A DNA stretch of 39,726 bases, taken from the NCBI GenBank assembly GCA_902475005.1, contig CABRXV010000011.1, positions 1 to 39,726 of the forward strand, written 5' to 3'. Shown piece by piece: positions 1-10,174 of the stretch (positions are counted from its first letter, which is position 1; each line of letters begins with the position of its first letter). Under the pieces are notes generated by a model. The model ran no database searches. It was not told the DNA's origin and saw only the letters and a list, made by a program, of their open reading frames with translations. The stretch is from CABRXV01 sp900754955. Lineage in GTDB: Bacteria > Actinomycetota > Coriobacteriia > Coriobacteriales > Eggerthellaceae. Both the position numbers and the translations under genes were made by a program.

Positions 1-169
1 CCTCTGGACCTCGCGCCGCCGCCCGCAGCACGGCGCCGCCAACGCGCACGGCCAAAGGCAGATCCTCTGTGTAATTCCCCTGATGCAATGGGCCGTGCGC
101 TAGAATAACGGCAACCATCCCGAGTGCCCGCGTCGAGGCGGGCGCTTTCATGAAAGGAAGAACGACGCT
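1..169 (+). promoter_or_regulatory. secA upstream region with -10 box and leader hairpin
   Basis: No gene is visible here. TAGAAT at 101-106 fits a sigma70-type -10 box, preceded by GC as in several other promoters of this window; no good -35 is seen. A hairpin follows in the leader, with AGTGCCCG (123-130) pairing with CGGGCGCT (139-146) including one wobble pair. It has only a short T run after it, so it may be a weak terminator or just leader structure. A ribosome binding site (AAAGGAAG, about 153-160) precedes the secA ATG. Confidence 0.5.
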
Positions 170-2965
<2,796 letters not shown>

Positions 2966-2969
2966 TTTC

Positions 2970-3128
2970 GTTCCGCGTTTGCTGACGCAAACGCGGAACC
3001 TGTCGACGCTGCGAAGCGCTGCGGCGCCCGATCTTGCCCCTTGTTTGAGGCGCAGCGCCGCACAAAGGCGGCTTGGCCTCAAGGCGGGGCAACCTCGGGC
3101 GCCGCAGCGCCTCTCGCTGACTTTGTTT
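2970..3128 (+). repeat. Two-hairpin dispersed element, copy 1 (after secA)
   Basis: H1 begins 4 bases after the secA stop. GTTCCGCGTTTGC (2970-2982) pairs perfectly over 13 bp with 2987-2999 around loop TGAC. The block GACGCTGCG is at 3005-3013. H2 is a long hairpin whose 25-base arms (3016-3040 and 3086-3110) are complementary except for two to three central bases. The tail CTCGCTGACTTTG runs 3113-3125. The same architecture recurs at 12163, 22634, 25155 (minus), 38080 and 39638. The tail runs into the -35 box proposed for prfB. Confidence 0.8.
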
Positions 3129-3151
3129 CATACTACGAGTTTCGCTATGAT
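3123..3151 (+). promoter_or_regulatory. prfB promoter
   Basis: TTGTTT (3123-3128) and TATGAT (3146-3151) are separated by 17 bases, a good sigma70-type match 57 bases before the prfB start. The -35 lies at the very end of the repeat copy downstream of secA, so the element may have supplied part of this promoter. Confidence 0.6.
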
Positions 3152-3207
3152 GGATTCCCTGCGCATTTCGAGTTGGAATCTGCGAATCGGCAATCGACAG
3201 AGAGCAT

Positions 3208-4311
3208 ATGACTGAGAGAGAAGAAAAAGAACTGGAGGAGCTCGCGCAGCGCGTGGACGACGCGCGGGCGTTCCTCCACATTGACGACAAGACGGCCGAG
3301 CTTGAAAAGCTCGACGCCGAGATCGCGTCGCCTGATTTTTGGAACGACGCGGCCCATGCGCAGGCGGTGTCGAAACAGGCGTCGAACCTGCGCGACACCA
3401 TCGCCGAGTACGACGCGGCGGTGAGCTGCCTCGAGGACGCGCGCGCCGCCTTCGAACTGGCGGCCGAGGACGCGTCGTTCGCTGAGGAGTACGCCGCGCA
3501 GACCGCCGAGCTCGCGCGCAAGCTCGAGGCGCTCGAGATCGCATCGTGGTTCTCGGGGCAGTTCGACGCCGGTGACGCCATCCTCACGGTGAACCCCGGC
3601 CAGGGCGGCCTCGAGGCGCAGGACTGGACCGAGATGCTCTGGCGCATGTACACGCGCTACGCCGAGTCGAAGGGTTGGAAGGTGATCGACCTCGACGTGG
3701 TGCCCGGCACCGACGCCGTCGGCCTCGACAAGGCCACCATCCAGATCGAGGGGCGCAACGCCTACGGCATGCTGCGCAGCGAGATCGGGGTGCACCGCCT
3801 CGTGCGCATCAGCCCCACCGACGACAAGAAGCGCCGTCACACCACATTCGCGAGCGTCGAGGTGCTGCCCGTTCTGCCCGACGATATCGAGGTGAACCTC
3901 AACCCCGCCGACGTGCGCGTCGACGTGTACCGCTCGAGCGGTCCGGGCGGCCAGTGCGTGAACACCACCGACTCGGCCGTGCGCCTCACCCACGAGCCCA
4001 CGGGCATCGTGGTCACGTGCCAGAACGAGAAGAGCCAGCTGCAGAACAAGGAAGCCGCCTTCCGCGTGCTGCGCGCCAAACTCTACGAGCTCGAGGAGCG
4101 CAAGCGTCAGGAGGAGATCGACGCGCTGCGCGGCGAGCGCATGGAGAATTCCTTCGGCTCGCAGATCCGCAACTACGTGCTCTATCCCTATCAGCTCGTG
4201 AAGGATCTGCGCAGCGGTGTCGAGACGGGCAACGTGGATGCCGTGCTCGACGGCGACCTCGAGGAGTTCGTCATCGGCTACCACAAGTGGCACACGAGCA
4301 CGGAGGGCTAG
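3208..4311 (+). CDS. prfB: Peptide chain release factor 2 (RF2)
   Basis: RF2 recognises UGA and UAA stop codons and triggers peptide release. The 367-residue protein has the class I release factor layout: an N-terminal coiled domain, the codon-recognition domain, and the catalytic GGQ loop (SSGPGGQCVN, GGQ at residues 247-249). The N-terminus aligns with other RF2 proteins straight through the region that carries the programmed UGA frameshift in E. coli; here it is one continuous frame, so that autoregulation is absent. The codon-recognition tripeptide, usually SPF in RF2, reads SPT (residues 202-204, bases 3811-3819), followed by DDKKRRHTTF. The ribosome binding site before the ATG is weak (AGAGAG). 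A strong terminator follows at 4351. Confidence 0.96.
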   Translation: MTEREEKELEELAQRVDDARAFLHIDDKTAELEKLDAEIASPDFWNDAAHAQAVSKQASNLRDTIAEYDAAVSCLEDARAAFELAAEDASFAEEYAAQTAELARKLEALEIASWFSGQFDAGDAILTVNPGQGGLEAQDWTEMLWRMYTRYAESKGWKVIDLDVVPGTDAVGLDKATIQIEGRNAYGMLRSEIGVHRLVRISPTDDKKRRHTTFASVEVLPVLPDDIEVNLNPADVRVDVYRSSGPGGQCVNTTDSAVRLTHEPTGIVVTCQNEKSQLQNKEAAFRVLRAKLYELEERKRQEEIDALRGERMENSFGSQIRNYVLYPYQLVKDLRSGVETGNVDAVLDGDLEEFVIGYHKWHTSTEG

Positions 4312-4350
4312 CTTTCACGCGCCGAACGCGCGCCATCGACGTCATTGCGA

Positions 4351-4394
4351 CGAGGCGCCCGCTCCCGCATCGGCGGGGGAGGGCGCCTCGTTTT
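4351..4394 (+). terminator. Rho-independent terminator of prfB
   Basis: CGAGGCGCCC (4351-4360) pairs perfectly with GGGCGCCTCG (4381-4390), with an inner CTCCC/GGGGG stem, followed by TTTT (4391-4394). It separates prfB from the convergent sulfotransferase gene. Confidence 0.88.
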
Positions 4395-4460
4395 ATGAGA
4401 GGTGGCGCTGCTGCGCGGTGCGCTTGCCCGGCGGCGCGGTGCGCATGTCGCGCGGCGTGG

Positions 4461-6302
4461 CTAGCCGGCGAACCAGAAGCCCGCGAAGTCGTGCTTGAAG
4501 ACGCGGTAGCCCTGCAGCGTGCAGGTGTAGGAGAACGCGCGGATGAGCTCGCCTGACTCGTCGTATTCGCCGAAGGTGTTGCCGATGCCGCTGTTCACCA
4601 CGTAGTTCGTGCCGGCAGGCGCGTGCGCGACGTTCGACACGATGCTCGAGTAGGGCACGGCGAAGGATGCGACGAGCTCGTAGGTGCCCGCGTTCTCGTC
4701 GACGAGGTAGCGGTACACGTAGCTTGCCGTGCCGTTGTACAGATCGCGCGACACGTCGGTTCCCTCGAGGTCGACCTCGAAGTCGTCGCGTGTGCTGAGC
4801 GCCCAGTAGTTGTTGTTGTACATGAGCAGGTAGTACGTGCCTTCCTCGGGGCCCGCCCCGTCGTATTCCACGCTGTGCTGGCCGTACTGCGGCGTAAACG
4901 TTCCCACCTGCTCGTACACGAGGTCCTCGTAGGCGGTGCCGTTCCACACGCTCTCATCGCCGATGAGGTAGCTCACCGCAGGCTCGCCGTGCACGTCCGT
5001 CACCTTGATGATGGCCGACGTTTCGCGCGACGACACGATGAGGGAGTCCTCGCCGGGCAGGTATTCCACCGTATTGAGGTGGATCCAATCCCATTCTCCC
5101 GCCTGCCAGAAGAAAGTGTCGGTGGCGCCGATCACGTGCGTGTAGGTATCTTTGTAGTCGGCCATGAGCTCGGAGAAGTCGACGAGCTCGGTTACGGCGC
5201 CGGTTTCGAGATCGACCTCGATGACGAGGTCTTCAACGGTGGTGCGCCCCGGTGCCTCCGCGAGGGCGACCACCGTGTTGTCGGGTCCGTAGTTGATGTC
5301 GTGGTGCAGCTCGTAGCCGCCGAGCGGGTAGGTGCGCACCACGCGTCCGAGTCCGTCGATGCGCGCGAGCCCGTGCGCCGACGAGCACACGACGATGTCG
5401 TCGTCTGCGAACAGGATGCGGTCGAGTCCGAGCCCCTCGGTGGCCATCTCGTAGCGCATGGCGCCGTCGTTGTCGTAGAAGAACCCGTAGCCGAGGTAGC
5501 CGTTGGTGCGCACGAGGGCGTACAGGCCGCTTGAGGCCGCCCGCGCACTCGTGCCTTCGACGCTGTCGAGCTGGGTGGGGTAGCCCGAGGTGGGCGCGGG
5601 CATCGCGATGTCGAACGTAACCGTGTTCGTCACGTTGCCGGCGGGCCCCGTCATGGTGAGCGTGACGTGGTTCGTCTTGCCGGGCACGAGGCCGATCAGC
5701 TGGAAGCTGTGCGTGCGGGTCTTGCCCGCCACGGCGGCCTCCACCTCCGCCTCGACGGAGACGTCGCGCGCGGTGGCCGTGAAGTCGGTCGTGCCCTCGG
5801 CGCTGACGGTGTAGGAGACGGCGGTGGGGCGGTCGGTGGTGAAGTAGAGGTAGAGTCCGTTCGTGCCCGTGCCGAAGGGATTGAGGATGGCGAGCGGGTT
5901 CTCGGCGGTCCATTCGATGCCGCAGGTCTGGATGTCGGTGATCGCGTCGGCGAGGCGGTCCTGCACCGCCGTGTCGTAGTAGGTGAACACGTCGTCGTCC
6001 TGCTCGTCCGGCACGACGCGGATGACGCGCAGGGCGGAGTCGACGTTGGCGTCGTAGACGGTGACGGCGAGCTCGTCGTTGCGCTTGAGCATGTCGCCCG
6101 TTTCCACCGTCCAGTCGGAGCGCACCTGCTTCTCCTGCTCGGTGAAGCCCTTTGCGACGATGAGCACCGCCGCCGTTGCCACGAGGGCGACCACAACGAC
6201 GATCGCGATGCCGATGACGAGCGGTTTCAAGCGGCGTTTGCGCGGCGCGGTGCCAGGGGAGTCGGCGTGCTCGTCGGCGTCGTGGCGTGCTGCTGTGCCC
6301 AT
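4461..6302 (-). CDS. Membrane-anchored aryl-sulfate sulfotransferase (ASST family)
   Basis: Members of this family move a sulfate group from one phenolic sulfate ester to another phenol without PAPS. The 613-residue protein starts with a basic, Asp/His-rich cytoplasmic tail and one membrane helix (about residues 27-50), so the catalytic part should sit outside the membrane. An N-terminal beta domain is followed by a propeller-like region. The positions expected for catalysis are visible: HHD at 333-335, WIHLN (His408), SSRETS (Arg426) and YGQHS (His476), in the same order as the His/His/Arg/His set of the E. coli enzyme. The start at 6302 is chosen because AAGGAG lies 4 bases upstream; the frame is open further back but without a comparable site. 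The gene stands alone, with no DsbA/DsbB-like partner nearby. The substrate is unknown; plant or host phenol sulfates are an inference. Confidence 0.88.
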   Translation of the reverse strand: MGTAARHDADEHADSPGTAPRKRRLKPLVIGIAIVVVVALVATAAVLIVAKGFTEQEKQVRSDWTVETGDMLKRNDELAVTVYDANVDSALRVIRVVPDEQDDDVFTYYDTAVQDRLADAITDIQTCGIEWTAENPLAILNPFGTGTNGLYLYFTTDRPTAVSYTVSAEGTTDFTATARDVSVEAEVEAAVAGKTRTHSFQLIGLVPGKTNHVTLTMTGPAGNVTNTVTFDIAMPAPTSGYPTQLDSVEGTSARAASSGLYALVRTNGYLGYGFFYDNDGAMRYEMATEGLGLDRILFADDDIVVCSSAHGLARIDGLGRVVRTYPLGGYELHHDINYGPDNTVVALAEAPGRTTVEDLVIEVDLETGAVTELVDFSELMADYKDTYTHVIGATDTFFWQAGEWDWIHLNTVEYLPGEDSLIVSSRETSAIIKVTDVHGEPAVSYLIGDESVWNGTAYEDLVYEQVGTFTPQYGQHSVEYDGAGPEEGTYYLLMYNNNYWALSTRDDFEVDLEGTDVSRDLYNGTASYVYRYLVDENAGTYELVASFAVPYSSIVSNVAHAPAGTNYVVNSGIGNTFGEYDESGELIRAFSYTCTLQGYRVFKHDFAGFWFAG

Positions 6303-6452
6303 GGTGCTCCTTGTCGTCCTGTGTGTCGGGTGCGCGTAGGGGGCGCCCGACGGATCGTGCGTGGTGGACGTTTCTATGATATCCCTTGGCGCCGTCTGTG
6401 TGCAGAGTGCGCACCGTTGTCCATCCCAGGCTGCACTGCGCTTCAGGTTCGC

Positions 6453-6458
6453 TAGAAT
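6453..6458 (+). promoter_or_regulatory. -10 box upstream of the transketolase genes
   Basis: TAGAAT preceded by GC, 40 bases before the transketolase start. It has the same GCTAGAAT context as the boxes before secA and ftsE. No clear -35 is seen. Confidence 0.45.
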
Positions 6459-6498
6459 GAGCAGAGTAAGATTTTCAACCCGACGGGGAAGGAACAGC

Positions 6499-7326
6499 AT
6501 GGACGCCAGCTCATTGGCCAAAACTGCGAACGACATCCGCATCGACATCGTTCGCATGATCGCGGAAGCGGGAAGCGGGCACCCGGGCGGCTCGCTCTCG
6601 TGCACCGACATTCTCACCGCCCTCTACTTCGGCGGCGTGATGAAGCACGATCCGGCGAACCCGAAGATGGAAGGACGCGACTGGTTCTTCCTCGCGAAGG
6701 GTCATGCGGCCCCGGCGCTCTACGCCACGCTCGCCCACGCGGGCTACTTCCCGACCGAGGAGCTCATGACGCTGCGCAAGCTCGGCACGCGCCTGCAGGG
6801 CCATCCCGACTCCTCGCTCGTTCCCGGCGTCGAGGTGTCCACCGGCTCGCTCGGCCAGGGTCTGTCGATCGCGGCCGGCACGGCGGCGGGCCTGCGCCTC
6901 GACGGCGCTGAGGGCTGCGTGTTCGCCGTGCTCGGCGACGGCGAGTGCGAAGAGGGCCAGGTCTGGGAGGCCGCCATGTTCGCCGCCCAGCAGAAACTCG
7001 GCAACCTCGTGGCCATCGTCGACAACAACGGTCTGCAGATCGACGGCAAGATCACCGACGTGTGCAGCCCCGAGGACATCGGCGCGAAGTTCGCCGCCTT
7101 CGGCTGGGACGTGACGACGGTCGACGGCCACGACATTGAGGCGCTCGTCGAGGTGCTCGGCGCGCTCAAGGCCGCAGGCGGCACCGTGCCGCACGCCGTC
7201 ATCGCCAAGACGGTGAAGGGCAAGGGCGTCTCCTTCATGGAGAACCAGGCGGGCTGGCACGGCAAGGCCCCCAACGCAGAGCAGCTCGAGTGCGCGCTCG
7301 CCGATCTGGGCGCGGACGCGGAATAG
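6499..7326 (+). CDS. Transketolase, N-terminal (thiamine diphosphate-binding) subunit
   Basis: This is the first half of a split transketolase, the enzyme of the non-oxidative pentose phosphate pathway that moves two-carbon ketol units between sugar phosphates. The 275-residue protein carries the thiamine diphosphate/metal motif GDGECEEGQ...IVDNNGLQ and the substrate-side GHAAPALYA and STGSLGQG signatures. The ATG at 6499 follows GGGGAAGGA at good spacing and gives the usual subunit length. The C-terminal subunit begins 10 bases after the stop, so the two are surely co-transcribed and act as one enzyme. Split transketolases are common in Archaea, Firmicutes and Actinobacteria. A dihydroxyacetone synthase or other ketolase specificity cannot be excluded from sequence alone. 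Confidence 0.93.
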   Translation: MDASSLAKTANDIRIDIVRMIAEAGSGHPGGSLSCTDILTALYFGGVMKHDPANPKMEGRDWFFLAKGHAAPALYATLAHAGYFPTEELMTLRKLGTRLQGHPDSSLVPGVEVSTGSLGQGLSIAAGTAAGLRLDGAEGCVFAVLGDGECEEGQVWEAAMFAAQQKLGNLVAIVDNNGLQIDGKITDVCSPEDIGAKFAAFGWDVTTVDGHDIEALVEVLGALKAAGGTVPHAVIAKTVKGKGVSFMENQAGWHGKAPNAEQLECALADLGADAE

Positions 7327-7336
7327 AGGAGGAGAA

Positions 7337-8308
7337 GTGGTTAAGCTCGCAACACCGGAGCAGGCATCCGTCAAGAAGGCCACGCGCGCCGCGTTCGGCG
7401 TCACGCTCGCCGAGCTCGCAGGGGCCGGCGTGCCCGTCGTCGCCGTCGATGCCGACCTGTCCGGCTCCACCACCACCGCCAAGTTCGCCGCTGCCGATCC
7501 GGCCTACGAGGGTCGCCTGTTCAACTGCGGCATCGCCGAGCAGAACATGATCGACGTGGCGGCGGGTCTCTCGCTCACCGGCAAGATCGCCTTCACGGGC
7601 TCGTTCGCCGTGTTCGGCACGGGCCGCGCTTACGATCAGATTCGCAACACGGTGTGCTATTCCAACCTCAACGTGAAGATCGCCCCCACGCATGCGGGCG
7701 TGTCGGTGGGGCCCGACGGCGGCAGCCACCAGATGCTCGAGGACGTGTCGCTCATGCGCGGGCTGCCCGGCATGCGCGTGCTCGTGCCGGCCGACTACGC
7801 GGCTGCGCGTGCGGCCATCAAGCTGGCGGCGGCGACGCCCGGCCCGGTGTACGTGCGCATGGGCCGCGCGAGCGTGCCGTGCGTCTACGACGACGAGGTC
7901 GAGCTCGAGATCGGCCGCGCCTACGTGCTGCGCGAGGGCACCGACGTGTCCATCGTGGCGAACGGCGTGGAGATCCGCGAGGCGCTGCTCGCTGCTGACG
8001 CACTTGCCGAGGAGGGCATCAGCGCCGAGGTGATCGACGCCTTCTCCGTGAAACCGCTCGACGTCGATACGATCCTCGCTTCGGCGGGGAAGACGGGTCG
8101 TGTCGTGGTGGCCGAGGAGCACTCGGTCATCGGTGGCCTCGGTTCGGCGGTCTCCGAGCTGCTCGCAGCCAACCGTCCGACGCCCGTCGAGTTCGTCGGC
8201 GTGCGCGACCGCTTCGGCAAATCGGGCGAGTTCGAGGAGCTCATGCGCTACTTCGAGCTCGACGCTCAGGCCATTGTTGAAGCTGTGAAGAAGGTTTTGG
8301 CCCGATAG
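7337..8308 (+). CDS. Transketolase, C-terminal (pyrimidine-binding) subunit
   Basis: Second half of the split transketolase, 323 residues. It has the pyrimidine-binding domain, with FNCGIAEQNM supplying the glutamate that activates thiamine diphosphate and GPDGGSHQ further on, and the C-terminal transketolase domain with the VAEEHSVIGGLG segment. A GTG start at 7337 is preceded by GGAGGAG almost at once, only 10 bases after the stop of the N-terminal subunit, which suggests translational coupling. The two chains together give the length of a one-chain transketolase. No sugar-phosphate isomerase or transaldolase gene lies next to it in this window. Confidence 0.93.
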   Translation: MVKLATPEQASVKKATRAAFGVTLAELAGAGVPVVAVDADLSGSTTTAKFAAADPAYEGRLFNCGIAEQNMIDVAAGLSLTGKIAFTGSFAVFGTGRAYDQIRNTVCYSNLNVKIAPTHAGVSVGPDGGSHQMLEDVSLMRGLPGMRVLVPADYAAARAAIKLAAATPGPVYVRMGRASVPCVYDDEVELEIGRAYVLREGTDVSIVANGVEIREALLAADALAEEGISAEVIDAFSVKPLDVDTILASAGKTGRVVVAEEHSVIGGLGSAVSELLAANRPTPVEFVGVRDRFGKSGEFEELMRYFELDAQAIVEAVKKVLAR

Positions 8309-8316
8309 GCTTCTGC

Positions 8317-8322
8317 TAGAAT
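8317..8322 (+). promoter_or_regulatory. Extended -10 box upstream of ftsE
   Basis: TGCTAGAAT is an extended -10 (TGnTAGAAT) 43 bases before the ftsE start and just after the transketolase stop. The -35 region is poor, as expected for an extended -10 promoter. Confidence 0.5.
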
Positions 8323-8364
8323 TGTTCAGTCCCAGTGCACATCACTACTTGAACGGAGCAAACT

Positions 8365-9231
8365 GTGGCGAATGATACCAGTCGGGAGCGCGGCCCGCAG
8401 CAGCAGGCTCGCCGTGGCAGCCATGCCGCTCCCCGCGGACAGCGCTCCCGCAGCAGCAGGGCTCAGATGACCTCGCAGCTGTCTCAGTCGCTGCCCGTGC
8501 TTGAGATCGACGACGTTCCCGAGCAGATGGGCGCGCCGGTCATCACCTTCGATCACGTGACCAAGATCTATCCGGCGCAGCCCAACAAGCCTGCGCTTTC
8601 GGACATCTCGCTGCGCATCTACGCGGGCGAGTTCCTCTTCCTCGTGGGTCATTCCGGCTCGGGCAAGTCCACCTTCATCAAGCTGCTCACCCGCGAGATC
8701 AAGCCCACCGAGGGCAAGATCTACGTGGCCGACGAGGACCTCACCACCATGCGCAACTGGCGCGTGCCGTACCTGCGCCGCAACATCGGCTGCGTGTTCC
8801 AGGACTTCAAGCTCCTGCCGAACAAGACGGTGTTCGAGAACGTGGCATTCGCACTCGAGGTAATCGGGAAGAGCCGTCACGTCATCAAGACGCAGGTGCC
8901 CGAGGTGCTGCGCCTCGTGGGTCTGCAGGAGAAGCTCAACAAGAAGCCCGACCAGCTCTCGGGCGGCGAGCAACAGCGCGTGTCCATCGCGCGTGCGATC
9001 GTGAACCGTCCTCCGCTGCTCATCTGCGACGAGCCGACGGGCAACCTCGACCCCCAGACCTCGCGCGGCATCATGGATCTGCTCGAGCGCATCAACCGCA
9101 CGGGCACCACGGTGCTCGTCGCCACGCACGACCGCGAGATGGTCGACAACATGCGCCGTCGCGTCATCGCGCTCGACCGCGGTCATCTGACGCGCGACCA
9201 GGACAGGGGGGTGTACGGTTTCGATGTCTAG
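8365..9231 (+). CDS. ftsE: Cell division ATP-binding protein FtsE
   Basis: FtsE is the ATPase of the FtsEX complex, which couples ATP hydrolysis at the divisome to activation of peptidoglycan hydrolases outside the cell. The ABC signature set is intact: Walker A GHSGSGKS (95-102), LSGGEQQR (198-205) and Walker B LLICDEPTGNLD. It is 288 residues long, about 60 more than usual, because of an Arg/Gln/Ser-rich N-terminal extension that looks disordered. The GTG start at 8365 is supported by CGGAGC upstream; an internal ATG (8467) would remove half of the extension. It overlaps ftsX by 8 bases. Confidence 0.95.
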   Translation: MANDTSRERGPQQQARRGSHAAPRGQRSRSSRAQMTSQLSQSLPVLEIDDVPEQMGAPVITFDHVTKIYPAQPNKPALSDISLRIYAGEFLFLVGHSGSGKSTFIKLLTREIKPTEGKIYVADEDLTTMRNWRVPYLRRNIGCVFQDFKLLPNKTVFENVAFALEVIGKSRHVIKTQVPEVLRLVGLQEKLNKKPDQLSGGEQQRVSIARAIVNRPPLLICDEPTGNLDPQTSRGIMDLLERINRTGTTVLVATHDREMVDNMRRRVIALDRGHLTRDQDRGVYGFDV

Positions 9232-10132
9232 CATCGGCTATTTCTTCAAGGAGTCGCTGCAGGGCTTCACCCGCAACCTCTCCACTACGCTCGGTTCCAT
9301 CATCACGATCTTCCTTTCGCTGCTCATCATCGGCGTGTTCCTCGTGGGCGGTGCGATGATCGAGCGCCTCATGTCGTCGGTTGAGAGCGAAGTGTCCATC
9401 ACGGCATATGTCGCCGATGACGCCTCGCAGGACGACATCGACAGCGTGATGGATTACGTGCGCGGCCTCGACGGCGTGGCGAACGTCTCGTTCACCACGA
9501 AGGACCAGGCCCTCGAGAACTTCGAGGCGTCGACCACCACGCCGGGCATCATCGAGCAGCTCGACGGCAGCAACCCGCTGCCCGCGTCGATTGACGTCGA
9601 ACTCTCCGATCCCCAGATGGTCGAGGGCGTGGCGAACCAGCTCGAGGCGAACAGCACGTTCCAGAAGATCGCCGACGAGGAGAACCCGCACGACTCGATC
9701 AAGTACGGCCAGACCACGGTCGAGCGCCTGTTCATGGTGACGAACTACGTGCGCTACATCGGCGTGGCGCTCATTGCGCTGCTCATCTTTATTGCGCTCA
9801 TCTTCATCAACAACACGATCCGTCTCGCCATTCTGGCGCGCCGCAAGGAGATCGCCATCATGCGCCTCGTGGGTGCGTCGAACGGCTTCATCCGCGGGCC
9901 CTTCCTCATGGAGGGTGCCCTGCACGCCATCATCGGCTCGCTGTTGGCGGTGGGCTGCCTGCAGCTGCTGCGCATCTTCGCGATCCCGCAGCTCGAGAAC
10001 GCCATCAAGTTCCTGAATTTCGATGTGGGCAGCACCACGTACCTGTTCATCTGCATCGCCCTCGTGGTCATCGGCCTCGTGGTGGGCCTCGTGGGCTCGG
10101 CGTTCGCCATGCGCCGCTACCTCAAGGTGTAG
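9224..10132 (+). CDS. ftsX: Cell division membrane protein FtsX
   Basis: Membrane partner of FtsE. The 302-residue protein has the FtsX plan: a cytoplasmic start (MSSIGYFFKESLQGF), a first membrane helix around residues 20-43, an extracellular loop of about 130 residues that in this family contacts a peptidoglycan hydrolase, and three C-terminal helices (about 172-192, 223-245 and 270-292). The segment RRKEIAIMRLVGAS between helices is the typical coupling motif. It overlaps ftsE by 8 bases, implying coupled translation. The downstream S41-type protein is often next to ftsEX in Gram-positive bacteria and probably shares the transcript. Confidence 0.95.
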   Translation: MSSIGYFFKESLQGFTRNLSTTLGSIITIFLSLLIIGVFLVGGAMIERLMSSVESEVSITAYVADDASQDDIDSVMDYVRGLDGVANVSFTTKDQALENFEASTTTPGIIEQLDGSNPLPASIDVELSDPQMVEGVANQLEANSTFQKIADEENPHDSIKYGQTTVERLFMVTNYVRYIGVALIALLIFIALIFINNTIRLAILARRKEIAIMRLVGASNGFIRGPFLMEGALHAIIGSLLAVGCLQLLRIFAIPQLENAIKFLNFDVGSTTYLFICIALVVIGLVVGLVGSAFAMRRYLKV

Positions 10133-10174
10133 CCGCACCGCTTATGAACGTGGGATCTCCCAGGACGGAACATC

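Noticed and set aside
3208..3300. Programmed frameshift in prfB
   Set aside because: The reading frame runs unbroken from ATG through the region homologous to the E. coli shift site; there is no in-frame TGA or CTTTGAC slippery site.
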